From contig CANXME010002095.1 in NCBI GenBank assembly GCA_948144175.1, positions 124,001-188,000 of the forward strand: a stretch of 64,000 bases of DNA, given 5' to 3'. Positions 53,766 to 64,000 of the stretch are shown here, one piece after another (within the stretch, counting starts at the first letter, position 1; each line of letters starts with the position of its first letter). The translations under genes were made by a program, and so were the position numbers. The notes beneath the pieces are model-generated. The model searched no databases and was not told the DNA's origin. It saw only the letters and a list, made by a program, of their open reading frames with translations. Origin of the DNA: Closterium sp. NIES-65. Taxonomy: Eukaryota; Streptophyta; Zygnematophyceae; Desmidiales; Closteriaceae.

Positions 53766-55000
53766 GTGAGTATGAGTGGGAGCATGGAGAGATGCGCATA
53801 AGAAGAGACGAGCATTGGCCTACGTAAATGCGACCAACTCGTGATGAGCAGGTGGTGAACATCATCGTGCGATGGCCAGCCAGTGGCCAGCTTGTCACAG
53901 GAAGAATGATGTCCCTGCCAGGTTTGTGGTGAACCTACCTACGAGTGATTTTAGTGGAAATTTTCGTAGGGTGAAAATGGTTAGGAGAAAGAACAGTTTC
54001 CATGACATCCTCCCAAACTGGTTTTACCTTCTTCCATGTCCAACCCACTTCGATTAATGCCTACGCATACGTCTACCCCTTCGGCACAGACGCGCGACTC
54101 TGTTGAAGGCTAACAATTCGTTCTCTTCGTGCCATGACTGCTACATCACCTCCTCTTGACCTGAAAAGCAGGCCAGGCTAGCGAAAGGCAGCCAAAGTTT
54201 TTTCCCAACATCCATCAACATCACAAAAATGAAGTGTCAGAATACCATGCTTGAAGAGTGATTGAAGACTTTGTTCGGGTGTTTTCAAAATGTAGGGGTT
54301 CGAACTTTTCTAGGAGAAAGTATCGAACTTTTTTTGGATGATGTGTCAGATGCTTTTCGGATGATTGGCAGGTTCCGAAATGGTTCTGAATCCATGCAAC
54401 GTAAGTTCTCCTGGAGTTTCGGAATACTCCTTTAGGACATGATTGTGTTATGTCTTGACATTTTTGCAGTGTAAACCTGGTGCTTTGTTGCACTTTGTTA
54501 TAAGTTTGAATTGGATTCTCCTGTGTTTTGGCAAAATGCTATCATGTGTAAATTATATAGTAGGATAAGAGTGTCATGTAAGTTTCCTGACCTTGTACAC
54601 AGCCATAATTATGCTTTGCACAGCATTCAATATTACCTTCACCCATCACCACAAAGCAATTTCCATGGGTTCCATCGAGATACAATTCTTGCTTGCAAAA
54701 ATCACGACATTAGGAATGTAAAAGGCAACTACAACATTGTTTTCGTTCCTAGCACTACACCACTAAACCCTACAATGCTGGTCCAGCTACTCTTCGGCTC
54801 GTACCTACAATGCTGTTCCAGCTACTCTTCTGCTCCTACCTACAATGCTGGTCCTACAAGGCCCACCCCACTGCTTGCCGTCCATTACTTCCCCCGGCTC
54901 ATGCTTCCCTGCTGGTCAGCCCCACGTCTGCAACCCATCTGGTGACCATTCTCCACTTCCCCCAATGTTGTGACTACTCTACTCCTCCCTGCTGCTGGAT
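53766..55000. other. Unassigned stretch with a short 36-bp repeat
   Basis: No gene recognised. A unit of about 36 bp around CTACAATGCTG(G/T)TCC is repeated about 2.5 times at 54,770-54,860. A frame near 53,920-53,970 (VVNLPTSDFSGNF) faintly recalls an LRR but lacks splice support. Confidence 0.35.
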
Positions 55001-56060
55001 AAGTCTCAGCCCTCCCCCCCCCTCCCCCTGCTTGACCCGCTGCTGCCTCTTCTTTGCTCCCCCACTGTTGTGTCTACTCGACTTGACCTGCTGCTGCCTC
55101 TTCTTTGCTCCCCCGTTGTTGTGTCTACTCTACTTGACCCGCTGTTGCCTCTTCTTTGCTCCCCCCGCTGCTGTGACTACTCTGCGTGACCCATTGTTGC
55201 CTCTTCTTGCTCCCCCCGCTGCTGTGACTACTCTGCGTGACCCATTGTTGCCTCTTCTTGCTCCCCCCGCTGCTGTGACTACTCTGCGTGACCCATTGTT
55301 GCCTCTTCTTGCTCCCCCCGCTGCTGTGACTACTCTGCGTGACCCATTGTTGCCTCTTCTTGCTCCCCCCGCTGCTGTAACTACTCTGCTCCCCCCTTTG
55401 CTGTACCTTCTCCACTCCCCCCAATGCTGCCACCACTGCTCCTGATGCTGCTGCCCCTTGTCCACTATCCCCACTGCTCCGTGACTACTCTTGTTCCCCG
55501 GCTGCTGCCTCTTCTTTATCCCCCCCCCCTTGTTGTGACTACTCTACTTGACCCGCTGCTGCCTCCTCCTTGCTCCCACCCTTGAAGTGACTGCTTTTCT
55601 TGAACCACTGCTGCTTCTTTGCTCTCTCCTATTGTGACTACTGTGCTTGACCCGCTGCTGCCCAATTTTCGCTCCCCCACTGATGTGGCTACTCTGCTTA
55701 CCCCACTGCTGCTTCTTCATCGCTCCCCCTCTTGGTGTGGCTCCTCTGCTCCCCCCCCCCCCCCCCCTGCTGCCCCATCTCCACTCCCCCCACTGCTGTG
55801 ACCTCTGCTCCCCCTGCTGCTGTCCCTTCTCCACTTCCCCGACTGCTCTGCCTCTTCTCTGCTCCCCCCGCTGCTGCCTCTTTGGAGCTCCCTCCACTGT
55901 TGTTATTACTCTAATCCCCCACTGGGCTCGTTTTGATCTCACCCCCTGTTGTGGCTCCTCTGTTTTGACCCACTGTTGCCCCTTCTCCGCCCCTCCCACT
56001 GCTGTGACTGCTCTACTTCATCTCTTGTTGCCGCTTCCCCTCTCCCCTCACTGTTTTGCT
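55000..56060 (+). repeat. Degenerate 51-bp satellite
   Basis: Four nearly identical 51-bp units (CTGCTGTGACTACTCTGCGTG... to TTCTTGCTCCCCC) lie at about 55,165-55,375. Progressively diverged relatives, still recognisable by CTGCTGC, TGTGACTACTCT and GACCC words, extend to about 56,060. The unit is 17 codons long, so long frames of Ala/Val/Thr/Leu/Pro repeats stay open on both strands. None has a sensible start or domain, and I do not call a protein. A C run lies at about 55,750-55,767. Confidence 0.85.
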
Positions 56061-56294
56061 TACCTCTGCCCACTCGACTCATGCTCCTCCCAGAATCACA
56101 ACATTGCTGCCACCAAGCAGATCCCCTATTGCCTCTCCCAGCTGCAATGCCTCCGCTGTTCCCCCTTCTTTCGTGCCTACGCTGCTCTCCCCATTGATTC
56201 TCCTCCACATCACACCCCGGTCCGGTTCAGCAGTTGTCCCCTCCACTGCTGCTTCCATGGCACCCCACTGCTGGTCCTCCTCTGCTCGCACTGT

Positions 56295-59200
56295 TTACAT
56301 GTCCGTTGCACCCGGAGTGCGCGTGCTCCTGTACTCCTCAAAGCCCGACTCGTGGACAAAAAGGCCAAATGGCCCCCACTCAAATCCCTTCATGCGTGGG
56401 TTGTAGGTCGGACTGGCCCGGGTGAAGTGATCCCTCACCACCCTTTTCACAATGGCGCGGACACTTGTCACCCACTTGGTGTTCTTGCGATGGGAGTTGG
56501 TGAGGTTCATGGTTGTCTTCTTCGTTTTGGACAGCCCATAATCGATCTGTTCAGGAGGGCATTCAATGATTTGTCAATCATGGTTCAAGCATGGGAAGCA
56601 GTGAAGTAATGGGAGCACCATGCAAGGCATGCACGGATGGTAAACACAGTAAGGGATCGGTTGAGAGCCTAAGCATGCAAGGTGGTAACAATAAAAGGTG
56701 TATGGCAGAATCTTGCTGACATTGGGGTGCAGGGCTGAAGTGTGGTGCATGCTAAGACAACAATATAGAGAGCCAGGGTCGCTGCCATTCATGCTGGGTT
56801 TAAAGGATCAATGAAAAAAACTTGAACAAGAAACCAGCACTGTTGGGAAACGCAAAATGGGGTTGGGAGCAAGCCGGTATGGGTGAATCTAGTAAACAGG
56901 AGGTGTTATACATGCATGTAGTAGGAAACCGTGAGTGCACCATGTAGTGCACTATGTAGTGCACCATGCAGTGCACTCAAAGAAACAAGAAACTTAGTCT
57001 AAACGGGTGTAGTGCACAAAGGGTTGCTAGAAAACGCAAATGAATGGGTAAGGGCTTGGGTTGAAGGGGGAAAGGTAACTTACCACCATGATGATCCATG
57101 CGATATGATATGCTTTGAGACACAGCTTTGTCCCCACAGCATGTTCACCAAACGCGTCCATGGCAGCGTTGAAGAAACACTGGTTTGCAAATGGGAGGCC
57201 ACTCTCATCATCGTTCCCCCAGGTGCTTAGGGGATCATCAGCACCTACGATGTTTAGGGGGAGGTCAGGGAGGGGACACTGGGGTATTCGCATGCCATAC
57301 CAGCCGGATGAATGAAAGGAGGACTCAAAACTGAAGAGAAACACATTGACCAGGGAAGTAGGATGGGGTGTAAGCTGCCCGAACTCATGCAACAACAAGA
57401 ATAATGCAATAAAATACTCACCAGGGCGGTAGGTGTCCCACAGGTCGCACTTCAGCTCCACATCGATGTGTAACTCCGAGGCACGCAGTCCGGTAACTGC
57501 CACCCCCAAAGCCTCGAGCACCGCCCTTTTGATGTAGAATGCACGCTCATTCTTCCATTGCGTCCATACTCGCTTGAAAGTGTCAATGCGCTTTTGGTCC
57601 TGCATGGCCTCCTTCAACTGAAGCAGTGACACCACATAGTTTTCCGATATAACCGCATGCAAGACCAAGATCCTCTTCTCAAACGATGGGTAGAAGTTGA
57701 TCTCGTGGTCCTCAGCTTCCATACACATGCGATCCCTGGTTTCTTCGATGTAGAGCTAATGAAGTGTTCCCAAAAAACGGGGTGTTGGGGAACATCCAAT
57801 GAAAGGGGAAAACGGGAACTAAGGTTCGCATGGCATGCAGAGAAGGTGCAGAATATGATACATGGGGAGCAGTGCATGCTTCGAATGTGACAAACAGAGA
57901 TGAATGTGATGCAAAACAGAAAGATGGAGACCCGAGGATGGGCTGCCAGGCATGATGCAGCCCATTCTGCCTAGTTATAACAGGTAAATATCTGTTAATG
58001 ATGGAGCCAGGCATGATAGTAAAGGGGAAACTGAGTTGGACGGGGTGTGACATATATGCAGTGAATGGGGAAACAACGATGGGGGTATGGAAGAAACATG
58101 TGATGAAAGAGGCTCGAAACGATGCGGAAACAGAGAGACCAGTTATGTGAGGGCAACCTACCCTCAAATTCGTGGCAGTAGGCATCCCATGTCTCCTGGC
58201 GATTGGCTGGCCTTGTACAGCACTCTCGGCCACACACACGGGCGCAGATTCCTGGGAGTGCAGCTCTCTGGATATTGCCTGCAGAGGTGGAACCGGTGTT
58301 CCTACTCCTGCCGTATTTCCCACAGGCTTTGGAGCAGCCTTCAGCTCCGCAATCTTCCTGTTGGCCTCCTGCAATGCCTGAAACAATTGCTGCATGCTAC
58401 TGTTGGGTGATAGAGCAGCGCTACCGAATGGAAATACAATCGCCTCACCCTCTTGCGTGCGCCGTGCGGAGTCTCCCGCAAGGTCAGGCAAGATATCAGG
58501 TCTGTCACCTGGCTGACATCCTGCACCATGATTGTCATTTGCAGCTGCGCGCTGCTGGTGTCCGACCTGCACGCCACTGCTCCGCTCGACCCCCTGCCTA
58601 GTGCTGCACTCCAGATCGTCTATTCCACCATGCTTGCTATTGTCAGCAGCACGATGGAGTTCAACTTTCACGCCACTCCGCCCGCGAACCGGCTGGCCAC
58701 CCTTTCCCCATGAGGACCCTGCAGCGAGTGCAGCATAGGGGTCGTCTGAAGCCCCCCGTTTCATCCTAATGTTCTCCCGTCGGTTCTCCGTTGTAGCATC
58801 TGCTGTGTTCCCCAAAACCCTCATGTTGCTGTAGAACCCAAGATCGGCACTCAAAATACGCCGCTCCTTACGCACCCTGGTTTCCCCACGTTCCAAGCGC
58901 TGCGCTCTTGCATGTTCCCGGGCCCTCTCCCGCTTACGGCCTTTCTTTTCCTTCCTTGTGAGACCACGCTTTCCCCTCGATCCCTTTCGGTGTCCACCCC
59001 GAGCTTTGCTTCCCCCTCTCCTGCCTTCCTCCTCACTCTCCGACTCCAATTCCGCGTCCTCGCTTTCGTCTTCCTCCTCATCATCATACTTCTCCTCGCT
59101 CCCGGAGGAGCTCCCCGATTCCTCCTCCCCACTTTCGTCGCCATCGGAAGACTCTTCCTTGACGGTTTTCTTCGTCCCAGCCCTGCGGCGCCGTGACTTC

Positions 59201-59937
59201 ACTCTCCCTGACACGCCTCCCTGACCCCCCTCCTCCGCGCCGCGGCTCTCTCGTCCACCCCCCACATGACCTCGATCTATCTCAGCACCATCCGGTCGAT
59301 CATCCGGTGCACTTGAGGGTGCGGATGCGTCACCCTTAACTTCACGCTCGCCCTCAAGCTCGCCCTCGCGTTCATGTCCTTTCGCAGACGGGTGCTCCAC
59401 TTCGTCAACATCCCCTTGTCTCCCCTTTTTGTCTTTCTTGGCAACGAGGGTACCTACTACCCAAAAACATAGATAGGAGCTGCTCGTGTCAGACAAGTGC
59501 AGTACCTCTCTGGTTTGGGTCCGTATTCAATCACGCTAATGATGAGCTATGGTAAAACAGATAAGACAAGACACAAGAACGATATAAAGAGCTTGTCGCT
59601 TACCTTTCTTATCTGAAGAACGTTTGAATTGGTCTAAGGGCTTCAGCTTATGACCCCTCCGCCCCCCACGTGATCCTCCGCGACTAGCATAAGGCTCGTC
59701 CTCAGAATCATCACTGTCCGATGAAGAGTCACCTTCCGACTCCTCGGCATCGCGCGCAGTAGACGTGTTCCTCCGGCGATACCTCACAACTAGCTGAGAG
59801 GTATTGTAAGGTGTCATCGTGTCATGCAGCCTCTGTTCCGCTTCGGTAGTAGCGTCGCCCGGTTGTTGTAAAGCTCCTGCGCTCTCGAGGGGCGCACTAG
59901 CATTGGTTTGCTGATTGATAACACCGATGTCCGCCAT
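56295..59937 (-). CDS. Unrecognised 790-residue protein, five exons
   Basis: Exons on the minus strand are 59937-59604, 59453-58162, 57755-57422, 57244-57084 and 56546-56295. All four introns are GT-AG, and their phases (1, 0, 1, 0) join without a stop to give 2,373 coding bases. I do not recognise the family. Residues 1-110 are acidic/Ser-rich, then Arg-Gly. Residues 111-330 are very charged (Asp/Glu/Ser tract, then Lys/Arg) with likely nuclear localisation signals (KKDKKGRQ, KEKKGRKRERAREHAR). A conserved-looking patch follows (ILSADLGFYSNMRVLGNTAD). A short coiled coil (MQQLFQALQEANRKIAELKA) sits near 470. The C-terminal part of about 250 residues looks globular (FEKRILVLHAVISENYVVSL, FKRVWTQWKNERAFYIKRAV, WGPFGLFVHESGFEEYR). 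A nuclear or chromatin role, or a transposon-borne accessory protein next to the Ulp1-type gene, is possible but unproven. Whether exon 4 joins exon 5 directly is the least certain step. Confidence 0.72.
56935..56985 (+). repeat. Short 11-13-bp repeat in intron 4
   Basis: Four imperfect copies of GTGCAC(C/T)ATG(T/C)A in the 537-bp intron between exons 4 and 5 of the 790-residue gene. Confidence 0.7.
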
Positions 59938-60042
59938 TCTGCTAGCAATGACGCTAAATTTGACCGTTTAACAGTTACGAAACTGAGGAGTGCTTTCCCT
60001 ATAGAACCAATCTTGTACAAATAGGTATTCAAGGAGCAAGGA

Positions 60043-60351
60043 ACCGCAGCGCGCAATCGGGACGTGCCGGTCAGTACCGCATCGCGCAAGCTGGACGTGC
60101 CAACCAGTACAGCAGCGCGCAATCTCACTACGTGGCCGTGAATCGCGTCGTACAAGCCAGGACAGCGGCGCGCCATTGCTGGACGCGCCTTGCTGAGAAC
60201 AACACCACCGCGACAAAGCATGACGTGCCTACTACGCGAACGGCTATGCGGGACTGCTATACGTGCCTACCACTAACAGAAATGCACCTCTAGCTGAAGC
60301 GCCAAGGGGAACATCGACTTCGACTAACAGGAAGTCGTTGCTTGACGTGCC
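60043..60351 (-). promoter_or_regulatory. Cluster of GGCACGT motifs and 33-bp repeats upstream of the 790-residue gene
   Basis: ACGTGCC occurs five times on the plus strand (60061, 60094, 60222, 60260, 60345), that is GGCACGT on the gene strand, 124-414 bp upstream of the start codon. ACGTGGC occurs once more at 60130. Four imperfect 33-bp units (60,043-60,174) share GCGCGCAA and two of the motifs. ACGT cores are the usual target of plant bZIP and bHLH factors, so this may be the promoter. That role is inferred from position and copy number only. Confidence 0.45.
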
Positions 60352-61639
60352 TTCCGTACGAGAGTATCGTGTCGAGAAGTGCAACCAATACCAGCAGGCC
60401 TTACTACGAGGTGCTTCGAACGTGAAAGGTCCGTGGTCTCAACTTCCGGTGGCATCAAGATGCTTGTTCCTGTAATGAACTACCGGATGAAAGCACGTCG
60501 GGTAGTGGGGTTTGGTTGGGAATGCAGCGCCACAGTTTTGCTGCCCTTGAAGTTGCATGGAACGCGCTGGCAGTCAGTGTTTACAATACTACGCAACAGC
60601 AGCCTAATGGGCTAGAACGCCGTTTCTCCAACACTGCTTGTTCTGCATTCTAAAAGCTGGACCATAACTAGTAAGTACTTCGGCAGCCTAACGGGTATTG
60701 GAAAACTGCCGGGCCCAAAAAAAGCAATGTGACAAAAGCAAATTGGCGGCGCTTGTCGGTGCACGATGTGCGTTGGGAACCGGATTGGTTCAAGAAATCG
60801 CGGCTCGAGAATACACCTCGCGGTAGCGTTGGAACCTCGCTTCCGTGGCGATGCGAGTTGAAGGAGGAATGTTACACGTGTCGTGACGTATGAGTTTTGC
60901 ATATTCCGGTGACATTGTTTTTCAAACTTACAGGATCAAAGCCATACAAAGTAACATCCGTTCATCAAAATATAGTTTCATAACAACCTCAGCAATATAA
61001 TTAGTATCACGAAACGTCAGAAGCAAACGTCCTCGAGCAGTGTTCTGGATGCCACATTATTGCACATCTCTAAATATCCTGCATCTTTAGTCTCAAATAT
61101 AGGGTGAATACATGGCGTGGCATCAATAACCGCATCATCTTATGGTCGTCAGGGTCCAGTATCAACGTTCGTAATCGATAGCAATCACTCTCGCGTTAAT
61201 ATCAACAACTCGCATGCGGTGTACATGTTGCAGCCATGGGGAAGATAGAGCAGGCCTTTGGGTCACATTACTACACATTTTAGCTGATTCGAAGCATCGT
61301 ATCTTGTGCGCAGAGGTAGGTAGGACGTTTTTCATTTAAGTGTACAGTAGGTGAAGCTTGCCTGCCATCCCTATTGGACGTTGTTCAGCAATACTGGCCA
61401 GCATCCTGCACTTCAGCCTACTCATCAGGTTTAGCATGACTTCAGCCCTCTCGTCTCCCGCCATGTTGTGCCCCCAAGTGTCCTGACACTATGTAATGGT
61501 TGGCTTACAGCTTACCATCTGGTGCTAATCAGTTACCGTATTGGTATGCAAGTATACAACTAACAATGAGCATTACATTACTAATGATCGTCAGGTGCTA
61601 ATGCATGTCACTAACCAGCACTGAGCAGGATTAAGGGTA
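60352..61639. other. Intergenic stretch between the two minus-strand genes
   Basis: I find no domain, repeat or RNA gene in these 1.3 kb. It would contain the 3' untranslated region of the protease gene and part of the promoter of the 790-residue gene. Confidence 0.5.
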
Positions 61640-63459
61640 TCAATCAGCATGTACCGTGGCACATGCCTTGTGATAGACACAGGACCACTTAGCCAAGTCG
61701 TGACGGTATTGGCGCCTCCACTGTCTTGGTGTCCCGGCCAAGACACACGCATTCAAGCTGTCGAACTTGGTCTCGACAAGCGTATGAATGACACGCATTA
61801 CAAAAACACCACAGTCATTCTCGTTGTCCTGCTGACGCACCTGCAGGACGCACAAGTAACGGATGGTGCTTCGATTAGGCGTCATCATGAGCTGCATTCT
61901 ACATCCCCCCCTCCTACTCCACGCACCCGTGCATCCCAAGCTCGTTCATGCGCAGCACCCAACTCTCCCTCCCCTCCTCATCCGTGCATCCCAAGCTCGT
62001 TCATGCGCAGCACCCAACTCTCCCTCCCCTCCTCATCCGCGCATCCCAAGCTCGTTCATGCGCAGCACCCAACTCTCTCCATCCCCTACTCACCCGCGCA
62101 TCCCAAGCTCGTTCATGCGCAGCACCCAACTCTCCCATCCCCTACTCACCCGCGCATCCCCCTCTCGTTCATGCGCAGCACCCAACTCTCCCTCCCCTCC
62201 TCATCCGCGCATCCCAAGCTCGTTCATGCGCAGCACCCAACTCTCCCATCCCCTACTCACCCGCGCATCCCAAGCTCGTTCATGCGCAGCACCCAACTCT
62301 CCCATCCCCTACTCATCCGCGCATCCCATGCGCCTCCATGCGCAGCTCCCAACTCTCCCTCCCCTACTCATCCGCGCATCCCATGCCTGTGCATGCGCAG
62401 CTCCCAACTCTCCCTCCCCTTCTCATCCGCGCATCCCATGCCTGTCCATGCGCAGCTCCTAACTGTCCCTCCCCTACTCATCCGCGCATCCAATGCCTGT
62501 CCATGCGCAGCTCCCACCACTCCCTCCCCTACTCATCCGCGCATCCCATGCCTGTGCATGCGCAGCTCCCAACTCTCCCTCCCCTTCTCATCCGCGCATC
62601 CCATGCCTGTCCATGCGCGGCCTATCCCACACCACACTCCTCCACTCATCCGCCAGATGCACGGCGTGCATACACATACATCGATGGCGTTTAACTGGAT
62701 CGATGCTGCCCACGCCGTCGCTTCTGACTCCGTGACCCATGCGTAGCGCTTCATGACCTGCCTCATCAAGCACCTGCGCATTGACACGGATTGCTCATAA
62801 AAGTAGCTCCTTAAGAAAGGTGTGTTGAGAAAGGTACGTTTTAACAAGGGGTTCTATTACCAGCATGAATCTCACTTTCTCAAGGGTCCATCAATGTCGA
62901 CGTGAGTTGCATATGAGTCCGCATGCCACAGGACACACTTGATCGGGATAAGGGACCCCGGATCATGTTTAATCTCGATGACAGCAAGGCTCCAGTGCGC
63001 ACTGCATAATCGAGACAAACACGTTCGTTAGTTGCAACGTAGTTTACATTCAAATCATGATTAAAAATGCCAAGCACTTACTCCAAGTTAATCGGAACAA
63101 GCACGTGCTTGAACGATAAGATGTCAAGTCCATATGCCTGCTTAGTGACCCTCTTAGACCCCGGCCGCGCTACGAGGGTCCAGAAATAAGGTGATGTGCA
63201 AAGCCACGAGGCATTGTCGAGTCCGCTCTCATACTGTAACATCCTGCACGTACGACATGGAATTATAGTAAGTCGAGGTAGCCAGTAAGTGACTAAAAGC
63301 AAGATTAAGCATTTCCGTTTACTATTACTTGCAAACGACTCACGATGAGAGCCACTCGATAATCGTTCCACTAATCCACTGCTCGTTTCCCAACGTGCGG
63401 TAATCCGAGGGCTTGATTTCAAGCCACCCCCCTCCAAACGGAGATGGCATGCTCATTTG
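61640..63459 (-). CDS. C48/Ulp1-type SUMO-protease catalytic domain, C-terminal five exons
   Basis: Exons on the minus strand are 63459-63344, 63243-63082, 63001-62876, 62773-62680 and 61840-61640. All borders are GT-AG with matching phases, giving 232 residues to a TGA stop. The order fits the Ulp1/SENP papain-like fold: substrate-side helices (NEQWISGTIIEWLSS), a WT/F strand region (SPYFWTLVARPG, DILSFKHVLVPINL), catalytic His (AHWSLAVIEIKHDPGS), catalytic Asp (LWHADSYATHVDID) and the Gln plus Cys segment (RQQDNENDCGVFVMRVIHTL). All four expected active-site residues are present, so the domain should cut SUMO-like or related isopeptide bonds. Plants carry such domains both as host SUMO proteases and inside MULE, CACTA or KDZ-type transposons. 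The N-terminus lies upstream of 63459, and no convincing first exon is seen before the window ends. Confidence 0.8.
61905..62645 (+). repeat. 55-57-bp minisatellite in the last intron of the protease gene
   Basis: About 13 tandem units containing GCATCCCAAGCTCGTTCATG and CGCAGCACCCAACTCTCCCT. Early units read AAGCTCGTTCATG; later ones read ATGCCTGTCCATG or ATGCCTGTGCATG. Unit lengths of 55-57 keep all frames open by cycling, which explains long Pro/Ser/His-rich frames that are not genes. The array fills most of the 839-bp intron. Confidence 0.9.
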
Positions 63460-64000
63460 CTGGAAACAACATCGCGATAACTTGGGTATGTCCTCATCCG
63501 CCATTCCTCGAGTTAGCAAACTCATGCGAAGTGCAAGATCCTGCTCTAGCTAAGGGTCGAGATTCAGTGGCCAAGCCAGTTGGTCGGAAAGTCGAAGAAG
63601 GCACTGGAGTTCTTGAAACAAAGACGCACGCCCTGGCATTGCACCTTTGTTTCTTACACGGCGTCTTATTGGTCAACTTTGTGCTAAATTCCTGCGCCCA
63701 TACGTCGTCAACGAATAGCGTGCTTTTGATATTCTGTCAACATGGTGAATAGTGTTGGGCAGTCTGACAGGATTTTCTGATCCAATCGCGTTGTTGCGGC
63801 TTGTGTGTTTCTGACATAGTTGGCGTGTGAGTGGGAATGGTGGTGACAGAGAGGTCGAGTCGAGGTCGCAAGCGCAAACGAACCTCGCCAACTTGTTTGC
63901 AATCGGTTACCAAACCTCGTCGGACTGCCCAGACGCGAAAGCACGTTTGTGCATGCGAACCCAGTTACACCAGGAGATGCTGAGAATGAGCGTCGCTTGG
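63460..64000. other. Upstream part of the protease locus, not resolved
   Basis: Additional exons of the protease gene are expected here or beyond the window. The minus-strand segment around 63,560-63,640 (PSSTFRPTGLATESRP) is a weak candidate, but I could not find splice borders joining it to 63459. No other feature is seen. Confidence 0.35.

Noticed and set aside
54810..55999. Collagen-like or Leu/Pro repeat proteins at the 51-bp satellite
   Set aside because: Satellite period is 17 codons; frames on both strands are equally open and lack domains.
61649..62746. 365-codon plus-strand Pro/His/Ser-rich protein
   Set aside because: It overlaps the minus-strand protease exons and the intronic minisatellite, which explain it.

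Overview
The window is nuclear DNA of a plant-lineage eukaryote. Spliceosomal introns with GT-AG borders, plant-type Ty1/copia elements primed by initiator tRNA-Met, a Ty3/gypsy chromovirus, hAT-like elements and plant-style leucine-rich-repeat coding all point that way. The gag/pol texture (poly-Gly and Ala/Gly/Pro-Glu repeat linkers) and the coiled-coil plus LRR protein at 41.8-42.9 kb resemble what I know from streptophyte green algae such as Closterium. That taxonomic guess is inference and was not tested.

Region 1 (1-24,512) is one tandem array of a single Ty1/copia-like element on the minus strand: six nearly identical LTRs (878-879 bp) alternate with internal domains (about 3.3 kb), each LTR shared by its two neighbours, with a period of about 4,174-4,178 bp. 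Each internal domain carries one gag-protease-integrase ORF and no reverse transcriptase or RNase H. The array ends at 24,512, inside the pol gene of an older, degenerate copia element (24,513 to about 29,418) that has in-frame stops and a GC-rich minisatellite leader.

Region 2 (29.4-38.7 kb) holds a 134-nt poly-G tract, a 348-bp LTR element in miniature (identical 139-bp LTRs, perfect 5-bp target duplication, tRNA-like A and B boxes across the LTR/primer site), a MITE-like element with 27-bp inverted repeats, and a full-length but inactivated chromovirus (32,152-37,712).

Region 3 (38.7-56.2 kb) is gene-poor. It has three sequence classes of 16-bp minisatellite, one LRR gene (41,773-42,891), a decayed Mrp/NBP35-type iron-sulfur P-loop ATPase gene (about 45.1-46.9 kb, minus), a signal-peptide ORF and an isolated 72-bp LRR exon, two hAT-like elements built of GGGCCGGG/CCCGAC repeats, and a degenerate 51-bp satellite.

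Region 4 (56.3-64 kb) has two minus-strand genes whose exons I could assemble with matching splice phases: a 790-codon gene of unknown function (five exons), and the catalytic C-terminus of a C48/Ulp1-type SUMO protease (five exons, 5' end not found) with a 55-57-bp minisatellite in its last intron. They may form a two-gene unit, possibly of transposon origin; that is inference.
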